Shown here: positions 1 through 6,386 of the stretch, in pieces | Layout of the letters: each line of letters opens with the position of its first letter | How positions within the stretch are numbered: position 1 is the first letter of the stretch | Source: Collinsella sp. | Lineage (GTDB): Bacteria > Actinomycetota > Coriobacteriia > Coriobacteriales > Coriobacteriaceae | Direction: 5' to 3' | DNA length: 6,603 nt | Assembly: GCA_022720335.1 (NCBI GenBank) | Contig: JAIHVJ010000104.1 | Location: forward strand, 1-6,603 | The notes under the pieces: model-generated | Seen by the model: only the letters and a program-made list of their open reading frames with translations | Database searches by the model: none | Told to the model about the DNA's origin: nothing | Program-made: the position numbers and the translations under genes

Positions 1-1
1 C

Positions 2-1516
2 GAAAGCACACCGCAGTTCTATTGCGGCATCATCATGATGCTGCTTGCGGTGAGTCTGCTGGTTAACCGCACGGTTTCAATCAAGACGCGCATCGCGACA
101 CTCGTCGTCACGATAATCCTGGTCGCAAGCTCCGTTTTGAGCCCGCTCGAGTACATCTGGTGCGGCATGCGCGTTCCCAACGGCTTCTACTCGCGCACGG
201 CTTTTTTGCTGAGCTTCTTTACGCTGTGGACCGCAGGATACGCGCTGCAGGCGCTCAAATACCAGCCCAAATTGCGTCAAGCCTATCGCCCCGTCGTCAT
301 CATGCCCCTCCTGGCACTAACCGCCATTGAGTTGTTTGCCAACGCCCATGTCATTTGGTATCAGCTGTACGTAGGCTATTCCGAAGAAGCCAACAGCACC
401 TATGTCGCCACCGCGACCGACACGATCACGGCCATTCAAGACCAGACTTCGGCGTCGTTCTATCGCATTGACCGCACGACCACACGCGTCGACAGCGCCG
501 CCCTCAACGAAGGCCTGGCGCTTGGATACAACCAGTTGTCTTCGTATTCGTCTGCCAACAACCCGCAGGCCATCGCACTGCTCAACTCCCTTGGATACAG
601 CAGCGTCGGCGAATTCTCGACCCGTTATGCCGAGCCTATTCTCGCCGTCGATGCCCTACTGGGAGTCAAGTATGCCATTCCTGAGAACGTACCTGCGGGC
701 TACGTTTTAGCCAAGATGAATCAGGCCGACTCCACAAGCGCAGTGTACGAGAACCCCTATGCGCTCAGCATTGGCGTCGCAGCCTCAAGCGATATCCAAA
801 ACAGCACGCTGAAGAGCGAGAACCCCTTCGAAAAGCAAAACGAACTCTACAGCAAAATCCTAGGCCGCGAGGTCAATCTCTATACCAAGATCGAGGCCAC
901 GAGCACGGAGAATAGCGATGGCTTAAAGCAATGGAGCGTTACTGTACCGGCAAGCTCCATCGGGTATCTCTACATCAACAAAGATGCGACCGCCGGCAGT
1001 TATTGGCCCGTCACCCTTACCATCGACCAGCGAACGATCGAAAACGAAGCCTGGAGATTCGACAATAATATCCGCCAGATTGCGTATGCATCGGACGCCC
1101 CGAGCCAGCATACGGTGTCAATCGGAGTCGCAGAGGGCTATACAGACATGCCCCAAGACAATGAGCCGGTCTTTTACGCCCTCAATCTGGACGTTTTCGA
1201 GCAGATTATTAACGAGCTTAAGACGAGCGAATTTGTTCCGACGGTTTTTGAGGACGGAAGAATCGAAGGCAAATATACCGCCAAGGATGACGGCAACCTG
1301 CTGCTGAGCGTTCCGTACGATGAGGGCTGGAACGTAACGGTAAACGGAACCGCCGCAGAACTAACGCCCGCCGCCGATAAGGGTTTGTCATCCCTGAACA
1401 TGCAGAAAGGCGCGAATAGGATCGTGATGACCTACAAGACCCCGGGCGCCCTTGCGGGACTTGCAGTGAGCCTGGCGACCGCCGCCGCCCTGGTAGTGTC
1501 GAGAAAGTTGGTGTAG
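2..1516 (+). CDS. YfhO-family membrane protein, C-terminal part (5' end outside window, 3' end formed by the IS)
   Basis: YfhO proteins are large polytopic GT-C-fold membrane proteins; characterised Gram-positive members are linked to glycosylation of lipoteichoic acid. The frame is already open at base 2, so the methionine at base 35 is internal. In fragment numbering (residue 1 at base 2), hydrophobic segments lie near 9-22, 31-47, 67-84 and 98-121, followed by a long probably extracytoplasmic domain and a last hydrophobic stretch at about 482-499. Family hallmarks are EYIWCGM followed by an aromatic/Arg-rich loop, FYRID, YNQLSSYSS, LLGVKYAI, VPYDEGWNVTVNG and the final G-N-R-I-V-M-T-Y-K-T-P-G. 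Residues up to about 496 are native. The last seven codons (VVSRKLV) and the TAG stop at 1514-1516 lie in the left end of the adjacent IS, so the last membrane helix is probably slightly shortened or altered. The family call is firm; the exact glycan substrate is unknown. Confidence 0.88.
   Translation, partial: ESTPQFYCGIIMMLLAVSLLVNRTVSIKTRIATLVVTIILVASSVLSPLEYIWCGMRVPNGFYSRTAFLLSFFTLWTAGYALQALKYQPKLRQAYRPVVIMPLLALTAIELFANAHVIWYQLYVGYSEEANSTYVATATDTITAIQDQTSASFYRIDRTTTRVDSAALNEGLALGYNQLSSYSSANNPQAIALLNSLGYSSVGEFSTRYAEPILAVDALLGVKYAIPENVPAGYVLAKMNQADSTSAVYENPYALSIGVAASSDIQNSTLKSENPFEKQNELYSKILGREVNLYTKIEATSTENSDGLKQWSVTVPASSIGYLYINKDATAGSYWPVTLTIDQRTIENEAWRFDNNIRQIAYASDAPSQHTVSIGVAEGYTDMPQDNEPVFYALNLDVFEQIINELKTSEFVPTVFEDGRIEGKYTAKDDGNLLLSVPYDEGWNVTVNGTAAELTPAADKGLSSLNMQKGANRIVMTYKTPGALAGLAVSLATAAALVVSRKLV
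1491..1515. repeat. Left terminal inverted repeat of the IS256-family element
   Basis: This is the transposase 3'-side end. It reads tggtagtgtcgag, then aaagttggtgta. It matches the reverse complement of 2952-2976 at 20 of 25 positions, with a perfect run over the innermost nine bases (1507-1515). It overlaps the last codons of the YfhO reading frame. Confidence 0.75.
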
Positions 1517-1522
1517 CGTCCG
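1514..1522. repeat. Subterminal inverted repeat pair (1514-1522 with 2931-2939)
   Basis: The nine bases tagcgtccg here are perfectly complementary to cggacgcta at 2931-2939, and weaker similarity continues inward. On the left this motif directly abuts the terminal repeat, sharing its last two bases (1514-1515). On the right it is set back by 14 extra bases. It is probably part of an extended transposase-binding end rather than the element boundary. Confidence 0.6.
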
Positions 1523-1573
1523 ATCCGAAGCGAGTCGGCCCGGCGTCCAGGAACCTGGAATACGGTTGATATC

Positions 1574-2854
1574 CTATGCCGCCTCGATCCTGTCCGCAAG
1601 CTCGAGGCCGGATTCGATCATCTTCCTGGCCTCAGCCTCCAGCCGCGACCAGTCGACCGTCCCGTCGAGCCCGCGCGTGCGGCCCTCGTCGTAGAGCTCC
1701 CTCATCTTCGCCTCCGAGAAGTACCTGGATTCCTGCCATGTCTCGTCCTGCTCGCACATGACCGCGCCCGCCAGCCGCACCAGCGACGCCGTCGAGGGGA
1801 ACGCCTGCACCACCCTCGACCTGCGCTTTATCTCGCGGTTCGTCCGCTCCTGGACGTTGTTGGTGCGCAGGCGCTTCCAGTGCGACGGCGGGAAGTCGAG
1901 GTATGCCAGGGCGTCCGGCTCGGCCTCCTCGAGGATTGTCGCCGCCCTCGGGCAGCACCCCTCCAGCATGTCGCACGCCACGTGGTACATGGCGGTCACG
2001 GTGGCGGCGTCGCGCCCGCGGAACACCTGCGAGACGATCCTGCCCACGCGGCGCCTGAGCTGCCAGGAGCCCGCCTCGCGCATGCAGTCGCGCATGAGGT
2101 GGACGGCGCAGCGCTGCCATGCCGCCCCCTGGAAGACCTCCGCCGCGGCCGCGACGAGGCCCGCGTGCGCGTCGGAGACGACGAGCTCCACGCCGGAGAC
2201 GCCGCGGTCGCGGATCTTCCTGAGGAATGCTAGCCACGAGTCGTACGACTCCGTGTCCACCACGTCGACGCCCAGGACGCGCCTCCAGCCGCCCGCGTCG
2301 CAGCCGATGGCCGTGACGACGGCCGTGGAGGCCACGCGGCCCCCGCGGCGGCATTTGACGTACGTGGCGTCGAGCCAGACGTAGGGCACCGGCGAGCCGT
2401 CGAGGGGCCTCGCGCAGAGATCCTCGATGTCGGCGTCAAGGCTCGACGCGATGGCGCTCACCTGGTCCTTGGAGAGCCTGGACACGCCCATCTTCTCCGC
2501 GACGCGCCGCACCTTGCGGGTGCTCGTGCCGGTGGCGTACATCTCGGCGACGGCGGCCACGAGGGCGCGGTCCGCGCGCTGGTAGCGCTCGATCACGTCG
2601 TCCGGGAAGAAGCTGCCGGTGCGGAGCTTCGGGATGCGCAGCGTCAGCGTGCCGACGCAGGTGGCGAGCGACCTCTCCCGGTAGCCGTTGCGGCTGTTCG
2701 CCCCGCCGCCGCACAGCTGGTCGGCCTCGGCGTCCATCACGGCGTTCACGACCTGCTCGGCGAGGCGCCTGAGCAGCTCCTGCATGTCGATGGCACCGTC
2801 GTCGAACCGCGGCATGGCGAGCATGTCCGGCTTCGGGTCTGATAAGATTTCCAT
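1574..2854 (-). CDS. IS256-family DDE transposase, intact, 426 aa
   Basis: This protein catalyses excision and insertion of the surrounding element. Its length is usual for the family. The N-terminal ~150 residues hold the DNA-binding region, with NGYRERS (56-62) and LRIPKLRTGSF (72-82). The RNase-H-like core follows. The expected catalytic triad is D162 (VWLDATY), D228 (VVSDAHAGL) and E336 (TNNVQERTNREIKRR). The spacings of 66 and 108 equal those I recall for the S. aureus IS256 enzyme. The conserved CAVHLMRD element lies at 249-256 between the second D and the E. No frameshift or internal stop is seen. The ATG at 2854 was chosen because an AGGAGAGG ribosome-binding site lies about 12 bases upstream on the - strand. 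The protein is encoded against the direction of both flanking genes. It is probably active or only recently inactive. Confidence 0.95.
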   Translation of the reverse strand: MEILSDPKPDMLAMPRFDDGAIDMQELLRRLAEQVVNAVMDAEADQLCGGGANSRNGYRERSLATCVGTLTLRIPKLRTGSFFPDDVIERYQRADRALVAAVAEMYATGTSTRKVRRVAEKMGVSRLSKDQVSAIASSLDADIEDLCARPLDGSPVPYVWLDATYVKCRRGGRVASTAVVTAIGCDAGGWRRVLGVDVVDTESYDSWLAFLRKIRDRGVSGVELVVSDAHAGLVAAAAEVFQGAAWQRCAVHLMRDCMREAGSWQLRRRVGRIVSQVFRGRDAATVTAMYHVACDMLEGCCPRAATILEEAEPDALAYLDFPPSHWKRLRTNNVQERTNREIKRRSRVVQAFPSTASLVRLAGAVMCEQDETWQESRYFSEAKMRELYDEGRTRGLDGTVDWSRLEAEARKMIESGLELADRIEAA

Positions 2855-2860
2855 AGCGGT

Positions 2861-2914
2861 CTTCGTCCTCTCCTAGAACCTGTTGTTGTGGTGATTTCAG
2901 ATTCTAGGACGAAG
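2861..2914 (-). promoter_or_regulatory. Inverted repeat covering the transposase ribosome-binding site
   Basis: On the transposase strand the 13 bases at 2914-2902 (cttcgtcctagaa) can pair completely with the segment at 2878-2861. The pairing leaves a 5-base bulge in the second arm and a loop of 23 bases. The second arm contains the AGGAGAGG ribosome-binding site, and the ATG starts six bases after the stem. The first arm lies upstream of the transcription start predicted from the TAGAAT box. Only transcripts entering from outside the element would therefore contain both arms. This is the arrangement known from IS10 and IS50, where it prevents transposase synthesis from read-through RNA. The repeat is seen; the function is inferred. 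Confidence 0.5.
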
Positions 2915-2930
2915 GCCGCTCTTCGTTAAA
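2901..2930 (-). promoter_or_regulatory. Putative transposase promoter
   Basis: On the - strand a TAGAAT -10-like box (2906-2901) lies 18 bases after a weak TTTAAC -35-like box (2930-2925), just inside the right end of the element. Transcription would begin near 2894, about 40 bases before the transposase ATG. The -10 is a good match and the -35 is poor. Its position, combined with the hairpin entry, is what makes it plausible. Confidence 0.35.
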
Positions 2931-2951
2931 CGGACGCTAGGGAGCCACCCT

Positions 2952-2976
2952 TACACCAACATTTTCGACGCGATCA
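2952..2976. repeat. Right terminal inverted repeat of the IS256-family element
   Basis: This is the transposase 5'-side end, beginning tacaccaac and continuing through attttcgacgcg. Its reverse complement aligns with 1491-1515. Immediately outside it, recognisable protein homology of the next gene (LQGSKYV) begins, which supports this as the real element edge rather than the shorter repeat at 2931-2939. Confidence 0.75.
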
Positions 2977-3629
2977 CTCCAAGGATCTAAATACGTTAAG
3001 AGCAACGTTGCAGATACATATGAAGAGTGTGCCCATCTTCTTTGCAAGAACACCGTAGTGCTATATTCCGGTACGCCATGCCAGATAGCGGGACTTCGAA
3101 AATATCTTGAAAAATCAGTTCCGAAGGAAGTCGTTGCAAACAACTTGCTGTGCGTCGATCTTATCTGTCACGGAACACCAAAGCAGGAGATTTTTTCTGC
3201 ATATCTTGAATGGCTCGCCACGAAGAATAAAGCCGATGACGGCATCCATGGCTATGCTTTTAGAAGCAAAAAGATGGGGTGGGGACTAAATTATTATTAC
3301 TACTTCTATCGTCGAGGTAGAAAACACGAGGTGCTGGGGCCCGCCCGTGATGACCCATATTTCGCAGCTTTTACGAAAGGGGTCATCTATCGGAGGTGTT
3401 GTTACAAGTGTCCCTTTGCAAGACTCGAACGCGTTGGAGACATCACGATAGGAGATTATTGGGGCATCGATTCCGTTCATCCCGGCTTTTCTGACGGACG
3501 AGGCGTTTCCGCGGTCCTGATAAACACTAGTAATGGCGAGCGTTTCTTTAATGAGTGCTGTGCCGATGAATGTAAGTGGATTAAATCAACCGTTGAAAGC
3601 GTTGCTGCAAATAACTCAAATCTCGTCAA

Positions 3630-3665
3630 GCCAGCCTCTCGTTCTGATGATGACGAGAGGCTGGC
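3630..3665. repeat. Perfect 13-bp inverted repeat inside the FrhB-like fragment
   Basis: The bases at 3630-3642 (gccagcctctcgt) are fully complementary to 3653-3665 (acgagaggctggc), separated by a 10-base loop. The stem has nine G-C pairs. It lies in frame within codons for a K-P-A-S-R-S-D-D-D-E-R-L stretch near the C-terminus. No T-run follows on either side, so it is not a standard intrinsic terminator. Confidence 0.8.
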
Positions 3666-3762
3666 CGATGAGGTCGAAAGAGCGATTTCTGCTGGTGACC
3701 ACAAGCTGGCATTCGAAAAGCTGCTGGCACCAAAGCTTAGCTTGATGGCAAGAATTAGGCGA

Positions 3763-3780
3763 AAGCTTCCCTGGAAGCTT
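3763..3780. repeat. Short palindrome with repeated aagctt motifs
   Basis: The arms aagcttcc and ggaagctt are separated by two bases. A further aagctt lies at 3733-3738, giving three copies in 48 bases at the very end of the truncated gene. It may simply reflect Lys-Leu codons (K-L-S-L and R-K-L-P-W-K-L). Confidence 0.5.
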
Positions 3781-3810
3781 GTTCGTATGGTTTACGGACA
3801 TGGACGGTAA

Positions 3811-3939
3811 CTGCTTTTCATTTAGACACTTGTAGTGCAAAGCTCACTCACACAGCAAACCCTCAGTGGAAATATCGACAGGCAGCTCATTCGTTACAGT
3901 CCTTAACAATTTTTAATCAAAGGCGAAAGGTGTTTATTC
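3811..3939 (+). promoter_or_regulatory. Leader of the aminotransferase operon with a clear ribosome-binding site
   Basis: This is a 129-base AT-rich gap. A Shine-Dalgarno-like aaaggtg at 3926-3932 lies seven bases before the ATG at 3940 and fixes that start. Only weak promoter-like boxes are visible (ttcgtt near 3889, then ttaatc about 17 bases on, near 3912), so I do not claim a promoter. No terminator with a T-run is seen after the upstream stop. The two downstream genes may need a start here, because the IS cuts them off from the original upstream promoter. Confidence 0.45.
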
Positions 3940-5001
3940 ATGTATTACATCAACGAGAGGTTAGTTAATCTACACCGCATTTTTGACCAGAACAAGCGCG
4001 AGGGTTACCTCAGACTTGATCTGAACGAGAACCCCGAGGGGCTATCTCAAGAGTTCATCGACGGGGTTCTTTCGGGGGTGACGCCCGAAATGGTGGCCCA
4101 GTACCCGGAGACTCTTGAGTTTACCGAATTCCTCGCTGGAAGACTTGGTACGGACATCGAGCATCTGTCGCTTGTTAACGGGTCTTCCGAAGGCATTCGC
4201 AACATCATTGAGGCCTTCACTGCACCTAACGGCGAGATCGTTTGTGTATCGCCTTCTTATGCAATGTTCGAGGTCTACTCGAAGATGTATGGACGTAATT
4301 TTGTGCCGGTTCCTTATAGGGATGACCTTACCATCACGGTGAATGATGTGATTTCTAAGATTAGCGATGACACACAGCTGCTTATTCTTGTTAATCCGAA
4401 TAACCCCATGGGCAATGCTTGGAGCAAGACTGAGATGTCACGCTTTTTTGAGGAAGCGGAACGACGTCAAATTACCGTTCTTGTCGACGAAGCATATCAT
4501 TATTTTTGTCCCGAGACATCCATCAACTATGCCCTAACCCATGAACACGTATTTGTAACTCGTACTTTCTCGAAGCTCTTCTCGCTTGCTGGAGCTCGTT
4601 TAGGCTATGTAGCAGGGTGGCCTGAGGGAGTTGCCCTCGTACAGAAGCTGAATACTCCCCACAATGTAAATATGTTTGCCATGCTCTTCGCAAAGAAAAT
4701 CATGGAAACCGAAGGCCTGCTCGATTCCATGATCGAGAATCAGCTCGCCGGCAAACAGTGGCTCGTTGAGCAACTTGACCGTAACTGCTATGAATATCGA
4801 AGCAGTGAAGGTAATTTCATGTTCATTAAGCCGTTTAGCGATGCTTCTGAAATCGTTCGCCGCATGAAGGCCGAGAAAGGCATTCTCATTAAGGAGTATG
4901 ACGGTATTGGCGCTTTTGGCAGCTGTCTGAGGGTTACCACTGGTCCCAAGCGTTCGATGGAGCGATTCATGGAAGCGCTGATTGAGTTGGACAAGGCCTA
5001 A
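3940..5001 (+). CDS. HisC-like PLP-dependent aminotransferase (fold type I), 353 aa, polysaccharide-cluster type
   Basis: This is a cytoplasmic aminotransferase of the class I/II, histidinol-phosphate aminotransferase-like group. Visible motifs are LDLNENPEG (26-34), Q-Y-P at 54-56, NGSSEGI (80-86) for the cofactor phosphate region, SPSYAMF with Y108, NPNNPMG with N155, VDEAY with D183 for the pyridine nitrogen, TFSK with the Schiff-base lysine K212, R220 in GARLGY and R331 in LRVTTG for the substrate acid or phosphate group. All key residues are present and the length is normal. The start is set by the ribosome-binding site at 3926-3932. It ends two bases before the next ATG, so the two genes are probably translationally coupled. 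No histidine-pathway gene is near, so I infer a role in making an amino-substituted precursor of a surface glycan, not histidine. Alternatives are a threonine-phosphate-decarboxylase-like (CobD) enzyme or a stray hisC. Confidence 0.88.
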   Translation: MYYINERLVNLHRIFDQNKREGYLRLDLNENPEGLSQEFIDGVLSGVTPEMVAQYPETLEFTEFLAGRLGTDIEHLSLVNGSSEGIRNIIEAFTAPNGEIVCVSPSYAMFEVYSKMYGRNFVPVPYRDDLTITVNDVISKISDDTQLLILVNPNNPMGNAWSKTEMSRFFEEAERRQITVLVDEAYHYFCPETSINYALTHEHVFVTRTFSKLFSLAGARLGYVAGWPEGVALVQKLNTPHNVNMFAMLFAKKIMETEGLLDSMIENQLAGKQWLVEQLDRNCYEYRSSEGNFMFIKPFSDASEIVRRMKAEKGILIKEYDGIGAFGSCLRVTTGPKRSMERFMEALIELDKA

Positions 5002-5003
5002 CC

Positions 5004-6386
5004 ATGACTAAGGTCATTACCTACGGAACCTACGACCATCTTCATCGCGGGCATGTCCGCCTGTTGGAGCGCGCCAAGGCCTTAGGCGACTATCTAATCG
5101 TTGGCGTTACGTCGGATGACTTTGACAAACAACGCGGCAAGATTAACGTTCAACAATCGCTTGAAGAGCGCATTGCAGCAGTGCGTTCGACCGGGCTTGC
5201 GGACAAGATCGTCGTCGAAGAGTACGAAGGCCAGAAAATCGACGACATCAAGCGCTATGGAGTCGATATCTTCACTGTGGGATCGGATTGGGAGGGCCAA
5301 TTCGATTATCTGAATGAGTACTGCAAAGTTGTGTACCTCGAGCGCACCAGTGGTGTCTCTTCTACGGAAATCAGAAGTTCGGTTAAACTTCGCTGCGGTT
5401 TAGTTGGATATACCGACTATATGAATCGCGTTTTTGCTGAATGCGGTTTGGTAAATGGTCTCGCGGTTGTCGGCATTTGTGTTGAAAATCGCAGCTTGCT
5501 AGATGAGGGTCCACTCGGAGCCAAGCTTGTAACGGATGATTACGGTAAGTTACTGAATGCGGTCGACATTGTGTATATTCACTCGCATCCTGATCGGCAT
5601 TATGCACAGGTGAAACGAGCCTTAAATGCCGGCAAGCATGTGATGTGCGAAGCGCCTATCGCAAAGAGCGCTAAGGAATGCAGCGAGCTTTTCGCATTAG
5701 CCGACGAGCGAGGCCTTGTGCTGATGGACTCGCTGCGCACGGCATACTCAACCGCCTACGCACGCATGCTGTTGTTGGTTACCGGTGGACGTATTGGCGA
5801 GGTCGTTTCGGTCGATGCCACTATAACCAATCTTAAGACCAATCGCGCTCCTTTTGATAGGCGTCGCGACACTGCTTGGAGCAGCATGACGGCATGGGGG
5901 CCGACGGCCTTATTGCCAATCTTCCAGATACTAGGTACTAAACCTAACTCGGTGCGCATTTCGTCCTTGTGCGAGAAACACGACAAGACTTTTGATGAGT
6001 TCTCGAGGCTTGACGTTGAGTTTCCAAACGCCGTGGCAACAGCAAAGGTTGGCTCAGGCGCTAAGTCTGAGGGCAGTCTAGTTGTATCGGGCACAAAGGG
6101 CTACATATATGTTCCTGCGCCCTGGTGGAAGACTGATTATTTCGAAATCCGTTACGAGAACCCAGCCGATAACAGACGTTATTTCTATCAGCTAGACGGG
6201 GAAGGTATTCGCTTTGAATGGGTTTCTTTCCTAAGAATGATCGCCGATGTCGAAAAGGGCATCACAGGTGAAGAGGCACTTCGCCGCGAAGGCGGCATTG
6301 ATCGCGATATCACAAAAGCCACCTGTGAAGTTATAGGCGCATTCGAACGCGGCGAGAGCGTAAAGTACTTAGAGTTTGTAAGGTAG
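5004..6386 (+). CDS. Fusion protein: TagD-like cytidylyltransferase + Gfo/Idh/MocA-type oxidoreductase, 460 aa
   Basis: Residues 1 to about 127 closely resemble glycerol-3-phosphate cytidylyltransferase (TagD): VITYGTYDHLHRGH with the HxGH site H14/H17, K46, GSDWEGQFDYL (93-103) and the RTSGVSSTEI signature (114-123). This half should join CTP to a small polyol phosphate, giving a CDP-alcohol and pyrophosphate. Residues from about 129 to 460 form a Gfo/Idh/MocA oxidoreductase: a Rossmann start L-R-C-G-L-V-G-Y-T, HPDRHY (195-200), AGKHVMCEAP (209-218), a C-terminal domain with GTKGYIYVPAPWWKT (363-377). Two consensus sites differ: the third glycine of the dinucleotide motif is replaced (D138 region), and the usual E-K-P lysine is alanine (A217). 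The start is the first ATG, two bases after the aminotransferase stop, with aagg about nine bases upstream. The closest functional analogy is the TarI/TarJ pairing of reductase and cytidylyltransferase in ribitol activation. The substrate is unknown. Confidence 0.88.
   Translation: MTKVITYGTYDHLHRGHVRLLERAKALGDYLIVGVTSDDFDKQRGKINVQQSLEERIAAVRSTGLADKIVVEEYEGQKIDDIKRYGVDIFTVGSDWEGQFDYLNEYCKVVYLERTSGVSSTEIRSSVKLRCGLVGYTDYMNRVFAECGLVNGLAVVGICVENRSLLDEGPLGAKLVTDDYGKLLNAVDIVYIHSHPDRHYAQVKRALNAGKHVMCEAPIAKSAKECSELFALADERGLVLMDSLRTAYSTAYARMLLLVTGGRIGEVVSVDATITNLKTNRAPFDRRRDTAWSSMTAWGPTALLPIFQILGTKPNSVRISSLCEKHDKTFDEFSRLDVEFPNAVATAKVGSGAKSEGSLVVSGTKGYIYVPAPWWKTDYFEIRYENPADNRRYFYQLDGEGIRFEWVSFLRMIADVEKGITGEEALRREGGIDRDITKATCEVIGAFERGESVKYLEFVR

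Larger units (their letters stand above)
1492..2975 (-). mobile_element. IS256-family (mutator-type) insertion sequence, about 1.48 kb
   Basis: The element holds one intact transposase on the - strand between imperfect terminal inverted repeats. The left end, read inward from about 1491, and the right end, read as the reverse complement from about 2976, share 20 of 25 positions. The innermost nine bases are identical (gttggtgta / tacaccaac). The outer half has the GTGTCGA-type core usual for IS256-family ends. Its length fits the family (about 1.3-1.5 kb). It is visibly more GC-rich than the polysaccharide genes to its right. I could find no 8-9 bp direct repeat outside the ends for any boundary I tried within a few bases, although IS256 elements normally duplicate about 8-9 bp. 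The ends are accurate to about 4 bases. Confidence 0.82.
2977..3810 (+). pseudogene. 5'-truncated FrhB/FdhB-type (coenzyme F420 hydrogenase beta-subunit-like) protein, N-terminus lost at the IS
   Basis: Members of this family in surface-polysaccharide clusters are iron-sulfur flavoproteins, often next to pyruvyl transferases; their exact reaction is poorly known. Recognisable sequence starts right after the IS: LQGSKYVKS, then VVLYSGTPCQIAGLRKYL, DLICHGTP, a cysteine cluster C-C-Y-K-C at 3397-3411, and GDITIGDYWGI. The GTG at 3058 is only the valine before LYSGTPC and is not the true start; conserved sequence continues upstream of it to about 2977, and in frame the first upstream stop is at 2938. 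About 277 residues remain of a protein usually near 400. The N-terminal ferredoxin-like 4Fe-4S domain and the first part of the catalytic domain are missing, and no start with a ribosome-binding site is evident. The stop is TAA at 3808-3810. The fragment is almost certainly non-functional, unless the join is an assembly artefact. Confidence 0.8.

Noticed and set aside
1632..2354. Long open frames overlapping the transposase on both strands (for example 1632-2354 on - and 1758-2384 on +)
   Set aside because: They are Arg/Ala/Pro-rich shadow frames typical of GC-rich DNA opposite or out of phase with the intact transposase; none shows a recognisable motif.
1514..2939. IS boundaries set at the exact 9-bp repeat tagcgtccg/cggacgcta
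   Set aside because: A longer imperfect inverted repeat lies outside it (1491-1515/2952-2976), the outer sequence has the usual IS256-family end character, and protein homology of the right-hand gene starts only at about 2977.
3058..3810. A complete 250-residue gene starting at 3058
   Set aside because: The codon at 3058 is GTG inside a conserved stretch (VVLYSGTPC), homology continues in frame upstream to the IS edge, and no ribosome-binding site precedes it.
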